Shown one piece after another: positions 20,761 through 26,756 of a DNA stretch of 26,756 nt. Position 1 is the stretch's first letter. Every line of letters begins with the position of its first letter. The notes beneath the pieces are model-generated. The model saw only the letters and a program-made list of their open reading frames with translations, was not told where the DNA came from and did no database searches. Origin of the DNA: Saccoglossus kowalevskii (taxonomy: Eukaryota; Hemichordata; Enteropneusta; Harrimaniidae); NCBI RefSeq assembly GCF_000003605.2, contig NW_003110478.1:166041-192796 (forward strand), written 5' to 3'. The translations under genes and the position numbers were made by a program.

Positions 20761-22071
20761 GATTAAATGTAAGAACGGATTTATTTTAATTGAGGCAATT
20801 TTCCTTTTGTTTACGGGCAATTTACCACGTGTTTGAATCGGTTGTTCGTGACATGGTGATGTTTAAATGATCGCCGTTATGAAAAATAACATGCTCGACT
20901 CGCGGAAGTAAGTGGGAGTGTGCGCGTAGTAATCATTGCCATGGTTACAAGCTCACCTTCGTCGCACCCAGACGAGTCATATTTTCCCTACCGTAATGAA
21001 ATATTGTTATGTGTTATTGCTGCAATACGACGTCTCTCTGTGACGCAATAGAGCAACACAAATTCCATTTATAATCTGAATTGTGTTTTTGCTAAGTCGA
21101 TCATCGGCGTCGCAAATTCGACGACTATAATCTGATTTATACGTGGGTATATCACCCATGTACCCCGCGATTAACCCATATTGTGTGTCATTTCGATCAT
21201 AATTAAAATCGAATTATAAATTCAAAATACAGATATTAAAATTAAAATTTTCATATATATATATTTATTTTTCATATTTTAAATTTAAATTGTCATATTT
21301 TAATGTAGTATGGTTTAAAATATGGCCCAAGTGATACACCATACATCTTCATTTTTTGTTTTATTTTGTAATTTTTTCATCTTTTCTCTGTGTCATGGTA
21401 CATATAAAATGAAAATTTTAAATCAAATACTGTTGTTGATTCTGTTAAAATTAATATTATTGGTACATATTTTCCGAAAAAGACACTGTTTGTGACTAAA
21501 TGAGTAGGTGAAAATTTAGTGTATTTTCTACTTCATTCGGTTATGCACAGCTTGAAAGCGGCGCTGACCATCTCGGAAACAAATATACTCATCGGAAACA
21601 GTTGATAACGCTACGTGGACGGGAGTCAGTCTATAATGACAGACTGGAGTTTTTTTCTGATTTGTTTTAAACCTCAAGGCGAAACATATAAGACCGGGGG
21701 AGGCGAGTCATTAGCACACCATTGAACGAATATTCCCACCGCCTAGAGGATCTAACAATTGACAAGGGGTTCTTCTTCCTTATAAATTTGAATATAACAA
21801 ATTAGAACTAGACTATTGTTTGGTTAATAGGGTCCACGTCCTTGTCCGTCATTATGTTTACGGGGGAATGCCATTTTGTAAACGATATAGTACAGAAGTT
21901 GTGTTGTTATTAACTTGCAATTATAAAACATTGTCTCTTATCAATTCTCATGTGACATGTACTGTGTTTATCAAAATTCCCGGATTGGATGTATAAAATG
22001 TCAGTGCATGAACTACCCCAAATAGTCAACATTTCAAAATGAGTAATTTACTGAATTCCTCTAAATTTCAG
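20761..22071. other. Upstream intergenic region, richer in CpG near the promoter
   Basis: From 20700 to about 21180 the DNA carries more CpG than the rest of the window (for example GCGCGTAG, GACGTCTC), as expected upstream of a gene. From 21180 to 21500 it is very AT-rich. A short direct repeat CTCGGAAACA / ATCGGAAACA is at about 21573 and 21592. No divergent gene could be supported. Confidence 0.5.
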
Positions 22072-22205
22072 TATCAACAAAATTCGACTACCGTCACGAC
22101 TGGGACAATATCTCGAGACAGCCAGCGGCACCCAGGAATTGGCAGTCGGGTTTTGTAGACGATGTGGAGCAAGCTGATCCACGAATTGTACATATATATT
22201 ACTAG
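22072..22205 (+). CDS. Unrecognised candidate terminal exon or gene remnant
   Basis: After a plausible acceptor (AAATTTCAG, ending 22071) the frame reads STKFDYRHDWDNISRQPAAP, then RNWQSGFVDDVEQADPRIV and HIYY, with a stop at 22203-22205. The block is clearly richer in GC than its flanks and the peptide is rich in D, R and W, unlike random AT-rich translation. It is in the same frame as the open segment at 22233-22574. I do not recognise a family. A competing ATG-started frame (MSNLLNSSKF, from 22040) covers the same bases, which lowers confidence. Confidence 0.3.
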
Positions 22206-22577
22206 TATTTACAAATCCAAAAAAGTGTCTAATTGTTTTCCTCCGTTCAAACTCAGACTTGTATTACTAGTTTGAGGTTCAAACGCATAGTCGAAGAAGG
22301 CATAGCGGATTATTGTTACCATGATCCACTGATGCGAACCACCCATTTACGGAATCTCAGCGAAACATGGTTGGCGGAATATCGTAATTCTCAGTGGCGG
22401 GCCAGGGGCCATGCCCTCCAAACGCGTGACGATTCATATGATCTGGATTACGCAAAGCTTCTCTGCTTTTTACGCTCCGTATATCTTAAGCGTAGCTTGG
22501 ACCCCCCAATACATTTTGCTGGATCCGCCACTGGTAATTCTTGCGTCGTTCTATATGTCTACAGACTGACAGACTGA
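22206..22577 (+). pseudogene. Open segment interrupted in frame by a hAT MITE, unrecognised
   Basis: The frame is open from about 22233 to the stop at 22575 and reads SLRFKRIVEEGIADYCYHDP then LMRTTHLRNLSETWLAEYRN. It meets the MITE target duplication GTAATTCT at 22384. The MITE plus one duplicated site adds 150 bases, exactly 50 codons without a stop. Without it the frame would read EYRNS-CVVLYVYRLTD-stop. A possible acceptor (TATTACTAG, ending 22270) precedes the segment. Either an old coding exon or remnant hit by a MITE, or a chance open frame. No domain recognised. Confidence 0.3.
22392..22533. mobile_element. hAT-type MITE, copy 1 (142 bp, perfect 8-bp TSD)
   Basis: Starts CAGTGGCGGG and ends GGATCCGCCACTG. 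Flanked by GTAATTCT at 22384-22391 and 22534-22541. Eight-base target duplications with CAGTGGCGGA-type ends are diagnostic of hAT elements. Confidence 0.93.
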
Positions 22578-22649
22578 GTTATCTAAAGAAGCAACACGAT
22601 ATCTAAACATTGTTTCGTAAATCTTTCCGGGGTTTTACAGAACCGTCAG

Positions 22650-23378
22650 GGCAGTTCGATAACTGCCAGAAATATTTCTAATCACAACCGTACGAGGGCG
22701 TTTGACCCATAGCCGTCTTTCCCTGTGTGTGTTCGCTCAGCGTAATGTATTTGAATAAAAAAAACCCACATAATAATTAGACTAATAACAATTATTGATA
22801 TCGTAATATGTCATAAAATAACAGACTTATAAAATAAAAATGGCTGAACTCGTCATGAGCGGATTTAGAGGGGGGCACGACCCCCCCCCCCATTTTTAAC
22901 AACCAACAGGGCTTCGCGCCATCGGCGCTTGCGAACTTGGCCTTCGGCCAACTTATCCCCCTCCCTTATTCCAGAATCCTAGATCCGCCCTGCTTGTTTC
23001 CATATATAACTCACACATTCCAACAGGCCAATTACAAAAAGAAAAACCGGATTCGAGGAGTGGTGATTTCGCGTCTGACCAAGATTTACCAGGAAAAATG
23101 AACGGGGAATTATCGTATAGTAAAACAATAAAATTGCACGACTGGGCCGTTCTGTAACTCATATGTAGCCCCAGTGGGCTATATAATCCACAAAATAACA
23201 CAATAATCAGGAGAAAATAAACATTCATCAATGCAATCCAACGTTTTTTTCTAAAAAACAGACTGAGGAACGACGAAAAACGGTGTTAGTGTGTCCTCGC
23301 TGTAGTACTCTGTCGCGGCGGCAGTTCGATGTGCGACTGAACCAATGCCCACATTCGCAACACGGTCGTACGAGGGCG
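22650..23378 (+). repeat. Paired boxes GGCAGTTCGAT ... CGTACGAGGGCG, two copies
   Basis: GGCAGTTCGAT at 22650-22660 and CGTACGAGGGCG at 22689-22700 recur together at 23330-23340 and 23367-23378. Box-to-box spacing is 39 and 37 bases, while the DNA between has diverged. The second box has partial likeness to a CTCF core. Meaning unknown. Confidence 0.6.
22854..22992. mobile_element. hAT-type MITE, copy 2 (diverged, no clear TSD)
   Basis: Left end CATGAGCGGATTTAGAGGGG and right end CCTAGATCCGCCCTG are diverged versions of the CAGTGGCGGATC...GATCCGCC.CTG termini. The interior has a C-run and small GGCGC/CTTCGGCC palindromes. The flanks GAACTCGT and CTTGTTTC do not match. Confidence 0.65.
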
Positions 23379-23999
23379 GTGTTTTTATAGCTTCATAACA
23401 AAATCTCAACTTGTTCCTTCTAAATTAAAAACAAATATGAAATGGTGGTGTGATTTCAGTTTTTTGTGTGGAAAAAGTTGACCTGTAAGTTGACCAGATG
23501 ACGCTGCTGTTGCGATAACACATACACAAATACCTGACAAGTAGGGACCCGGAAATTGACGGTTTGCTTTCGGCTGCAATGACGGTACATGACGAGTACC
23601 CGAAATACTAGTACATGTATATAGTTCACAGGTAGACTCGGCTGCGCATAACAACAAGTACCGAGGGAAGCAGTGTAACAAACAGTAAAGAGACTGAAAT
23701 GGAGTCTATATACTTCAGTATACGATTCAGTCAAAAATGATTTGATGTTTTGAACAACTAAACATTCAATTTTGTAAAACCATACTAGGAGTTCACACAA
23801 ACTCAATGAAGCAGCATTGCGACAAGAGCTTTACTTGGAAGCTACCAAATTCAATGAATTATCATTGATGTTTGCAGACATATGACTAGGTACCATGACA
23901 GACTTGTAACTGATGAATGTAATGTTTTTGTGCATTTTTCCTACATCAAGGAAAGCAAAACTATAGGCAACATGGACATTTTTTTCACGTAAACTACAA
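22993..23999. other. Intergenic, nothing certain
   Basis: Overlapping minus-strand open frames at 23406-23806 share the same bases in different frames and show no family features. 23820-24000 may already belong to the LINE remnant (LYLEATKFNELSLMFADI in the plus frame). Confidence 0.45.
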
Positions 24000-24505
24000 G
24001 AAATTACAGAAACCAATGAGAGCCACCATGATGTTGAAAGTTTTGAAAATAAATTAAAGCAAAAATTTATAAAAGATTTATGATCACCAACTTCACATAA
24101 AAAAAGAAATTAATAAACTACGTACATATAACAATTTCAAATCTAAGTACTCTTTGAAACCATACTTGGAATATGTAAATGATGTCAAACACAGAGTTGC
24201 CATCACTAAATTTAGAATTTCTGCACATAAACTACCAATAGAGAATGTAAGATATTTACAAATACCACCAGAGGAAAGTGTATACATGCTATTCGACGAT
24301 ATAGCTGAGATGCATGCTTTCTTAGATTGCAAGAACCCGGAGATGGAAACTGCTTGTTGCCAATTTTTCAGAACAATCTCAATGCACAATAAATAATTTG
24401 AGAGTTTGCCTAAGCAGATCATGTTTAAGAAACTGTTGAGATAGTTTCATTGTCAACAGTCTATATTGGAGTCTATATTATTTAGAGTCAAATATTCTAT
24501 TCTAC
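24000..24505 (+). pseudogene. C-terminal remnant of a non-LTR retrotransposon (LINE) ORF2 with 3' tail
   Basis: Translation gives HDVESFENKLKQKFIKDL, a stop or frameshift near 24080, then INKLRTYNNFKSKYSLKPYL, EYVNDVKHRVAITKFRISAH, KLPIENVRYLQIPPEES. The pattern LRTY..FK..Y.L..YL, then R.A+.KFR+S.H.L.IE..RY, is the classic post-reverse-transcriptase segment of animal LINEs. It normally precedes a C..C...E.E.HF...C zinc-binding motif. Here the motif is decayed: MLFDDIAEMHAFLDC, where the expected C..C reads M.FD. A stop follows at about 24394, then a 3' UTR ending GAGTCAAATATTCTATTCTA. Confidence 0.75.
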
Positions 24506-24569
24506 GTGTTACTTAACTATCAGCTTTGCCAGCCAAGGTTCGAATTCGTCCGTGGGCAGAGCAGAGTGT

Positions 24570-24599
24570 GAGCTATATACATATACATGTATATAGCTC
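24570..24599. repeat. Perfect 13-bp palindrome with 4-base loop
   Basis: GAGCTATATACAT (24570-24582) - ATAC - ATGTATATAGCTC (24587-24599). A cruciform-prone AT-rich inverted repeat just downstream of the LINE tail. Confidence 0.95.
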
Positions 24600-24694
24600 G
24601 CGAAACCGTGGATTTCAAGTTGGAAGATAATTCACTGCAAACATACACGTGACCTACCAGTACCCACCTATAAAAGTCAAAGAATCGTCAGGAT

Positions 24695-24778
24695 TTCTGG
24701 CTGGCTAAGTTAGGTGGATACTTCGAATCTATTTGCTGCTAACAAATGAGTTCCGCCGGTTCGCGCCCGCGGTTTGTG
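24695..24778 (+). repeat. Possible type II tRNA-derived SINE head or pseudo-tRNA
   Basis: A-box-like TGGCTAAGTTAGG (24702-24714) and B-box-like GGTTCGCGCCC (24758-24768), 44 bases apart as in Ser/Leu tRNAs. A perfect long-variable-arm stem ATTTG/CAAAT lies between (about 24730-24747). The acceptor ends (TTCTGGC, GTTTGTG) do not pair, so it is not a working tRNA. Confidence 0.35.
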
Positions 24779-25038
24779 CCACCGATGCAATCCGGCCTTT
24801 TGCAATTGTATTCTACGCCCCCATGAGACCCAGCCCCGTTTTACGCTATGTTTTGTATATTCTCTGTCCAGGAGAAGTATCGAAGAGTTGACCACTCACA
24901 TCGAAATATGATAATGGGTTCTTCGCTGTGCGTTACGGTGAACCATCGAACGCGATGCGAAGTTTCCAAATCATGTCACCTGGGGGCGCTGCTATCACTG
25001 CCCAGTGCGAAAAGCTTTTCTACGAGAAACTATTTCTT

Positions 25039-25080
25039 GATATCTCCACAGTCCCTCAACAGTGGAGGGACTGTGATATC
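25039..25080. repeat. Strong hairpin with 11-bp perfect stem
   Basis: CACAGTCCCTC (25047-25057) and GAGGGACTGTG (25065-25075) around a 7-base loop, extended outward by GATATC on both sides (25039, 25076) with a small offset. Confidence 0.9.
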
Positions 25081-25163
25081 TCAAAACTTTGACCGGTTTT
25101 AAAGGTAGGAGGATTTGAATGTGGGTCTATCAATCATGAGTTTGATGCAACAACCCCTATGCA

Positions 25164-25310
25164 CAGGGGCGGATCCAGCAAAATGTATTGGGGGGGGGGG
25201 GTTCTATAGGTCGAATACACGGGACCGTGCGATTCGGACGATGCTATGCGTAATCCAGATGCATTTTCATGCGTTTGGAGAGGGCCATGGCCCCCTTGGA
25301 TCCGCCACTG
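25164..25310. mobile_element. hAT-type MITE, copy 3 (147 bp, perfect 8-bp TSD)
   Basis: Starts CAGGGGCGGATCCA and ends TGGATCCGCCACTG. Flanked by CCTATGCA at 25156-25163 and 25311-25318. The interior has a G-run near the left end. Confidence 0.95.
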
Positions 25311-25318
25311 CCTATGCA

Positions 25319-25615
25319 ACCAGTGACCGGTATACATTATACAGAAACATGTCTGATTAAATTGCCATTACGTACTGGTACTCTTGACAAATAGTTACTT
25401 TTTTTTTATTTATATACGATAAACATTTGTGCAATAGTTTGTCCCGTTTCTGAATTGAACACAAAGTACTTTGACACTTTTGAGACACAATGAAATGAGA
25501 ATTATTTATATATTTTTGCACAATACTTTTGATTCTGTTGATATAAAATTTGTGACTTTTCACTCCCTAGCACAAGATTACTATCATCTGTTTAAACATG
25601 TAATGACCAATTTTC
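25319..25615. other. Intergenic, nothing recognised
   Basis: AT-rich unique sequence. Confidence 0.5.
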
Positions 25616-25631
25616 TACAGGTTTGATATGA

Positions 25632-25916
25632 TTGAATGTGCATTTTTTTCATGTTGGCCAACCGATGGCAAATTTAGAAGAATTTACTTCCGAACATAAC
25701 ATTTCAGACATGCCTAGAACTTTCATTGCATCCATATGCACCAAATCAAAGATCTCTGCTGGCACAATTAGGTTTTTTTTAAATGCATTACAATTGGGCA
25801 TTTCGAAAATGCAAGAAACCAAATATCACATGTGTAATCTTGTTTTCAAAATTATTGTAGATCTGTATGTTAACCACGGAACTGTGCATAGCTTTGCAGA
25901 CTGGTTTGGTAATTAA
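25632..25916 (+). CDS. Unrecognised open segment, possible exon or element ORF
   Basis: Open for 94 codons in an AT-rich region. It starts just after a plausible acceptor (TTTTCTACAG, ending 25620), with internal Met at PMANLEEFTSEH. It continues MPRTFIASICTKSKISAGTI, LQLGISKMQETKYHMCNLVF and KIIVDLYVNHGTVHSFADWF. Its end coincides with a possible donor (TTTG then GTAATT). Mixed polar and hydrophobic composition is protein-like and Cys, Trp and His occur, but no family is recognised. It directly abuts a family B element, so a transposon origin is possible. Confidence 0.3.
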   Translation: MNVHFFHVGQPMANLEEFTSEHNISDMPRTFIASICTKSKISAGTIRFFLNALQLGISKMQETKYHMCNLVFKIIVDLYVNHGTVHSFADWFGN

Positions 25917-25935
25917 CCTTTTTGGAAATATTTTT

Positions 25936-26756
25936 GACTCCCGTGTGCGAAGCACAAAAGGGAGTCTTTGCAGTTACCCTGTCTGTATGTCACTTTTTTT
26001 GTTCCACCGTTATCTCAAGAACCACTATTCAAATTTTGGTGAAACTTGGTACATAGATGCTCTGGGATAATGCGCAGAGTTGATTAGGTTTTGGTAAAAA
26101 TCTATGAATATTAATTACCTAATTTGCATGATAATTAGCTGATTTTTAGCTGTTATTCCACTGATATCTGAAGAACCACTCATTGGATTTTGATGAACTT
26201 GGCACATGGATGTCTGAACTAGTGCGCAGATTTGATTAGTTTTGGGTAAATTACCTAATTTACATAATGATTAATAAATTTTCAGCTTTTCCACTGATAT
26301 TTCAAGTACTAATCATAACATTTCAATAAAACGTGGTACATAGATGTCATATGACACTGCACAGACCTGGTAGTTTTTAGGGTAATATCAGTGCATATTA
26401 ATTACCTAATTTGAATAATTAATTAATTTTCAGCTTTTGATATTTCGAGTAGTAATGATCACGTTTCAATGAAACTTGGGACAGTTACTTGAGAACTGTG
26501 CAAAGACCTAATTAGTTTTTTTGTGTAAATATTTGTGCATATTAATCACCTTATTAGCATAATTAGTTAATTTTCAGCCTTTCACCTGATATCTCAAGTA
26601 CTAATCATCACATTTCAATGAGACTTGCAACATAGATGTTCTAGGACTATGCTGAGACCTGATTAATTTTGGGATAAATAATTGTGCCTATTAATTACCT
26701 AATTTGCATAATTAGTTAATTTTTTGCTGTTCTATGGCTGTTGCACTGATGTTTAA
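25936..26756 (+). mobile_element. Family B tandem-unit element with hairpin head, cut by window edge
   Basis: Begins with a hairpin: GACTCCC (25936-25942), inner GTGC-gaa-GCAC (25945-25955), GGGAGTC (25960-25966). Then TTGCAGTT...TGTCTGTATGT and at least five units, marked by GATATCTCAAGTACTAATCA-like starts at about 26011, 26162, 26296, 26439 and 26588 (134-151 bp spacing). Each carries AAACTTGGTACATAGATG and ATTAATTACCTAATTTGCAT. It continues beyond 26756. Confidence 0.85.

Larger units (their letters stand above)
24506..25155. other. Intergenic, palindromes and a tRNA-like head
   Basis: Holds the 24570 palindrome, the tRNA-like sequence at 24695-24778, a possible CTCF-like core (CACCTGGGGGCGCTG near 24977) and the hairpin at 25039. 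No supported gene. Confidence 0.5.

Noticed and set aside
23406-23806. Two overlapping minus-strand open frames
   Set aside because: They overlap in different frames, with no domain, splice site or composition signal favouring either.
25134-25360. Open frames on both strands across 25134-25360
   Set aside because: They span the hAT MITE and its G-run; no independent coding evidence.

Overview
The window looks like invertebrate animal nuclear DNA. It is AT-rich, intron-dominated and full of small non-autonomous transposons, with canonical GT-AG introns and no bacterial-style gene packing. A marine invertebrate, perhaps a hemichordate, mollusc or cephalochordate, would fit. The sequence alone does not fix the species.

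One host gene can be reconstructed with confidence, on the minus strand. Its first coding exon (20580 to 19802) and second coding exon (5143 to 5008) are separated by a 14.66 kb intron. They join in phase at a canonical donor and acceptor. They encode the first 305 residues of a predicted type II membrane protein: a basic helical cytosolic N-terminus, one transmembrane anchor at about residues 98-120, and a lumenal or extracellular cupin/JmjC (JMJD6/Cupin_8-like) domain. The visible sequence stops exactly at the first iron-ligand His of the HxD motif. The rest of the domain must lie left of base 1. A compact promoter with TATA-like, E-box, CCAAT and CRE-like elements lies just upstream (20672-20748).

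Almost everything else is intron or intergenic DNA built from mobile elements. Bases 1-5007 are the start of intron 2 and 5144-19801 is intron 1. They contain three copies of a family ('A') with a core of roughly 160 bp repeated in tandem and a terminal hairpin, copies of a second tandem-unit family ('B'), two MITEs with TTAA target duplications, a tRNA-derived SINE head, a LINE 3' tail, a 30-bp minisatellite, a decayed transposase with a paired-type helix-turn-helix inside a ~108-bp inverted-repeat element, a sequencing gap flanked by an exact 102-bp duplication, and one unrecognised candidate exon on the plus strand (12617-12805).

Right of the gene (20760-26756) lie three hAT-type MITEs, two of them with perfect 8-bp target duplications. 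There are also a frameshifted LINE reverse-transcriptase C-terminus, two unrecognised open segments that may be exons or gene remnants, strong palindromes, and a long family B element running off the right edge. I see no operon-like or defence-like system. The most interesting items are the intron-split HxD oxygenase gene, the hairpin-ended tandem-core elements, and a MITE inserted in frame into an open segment.
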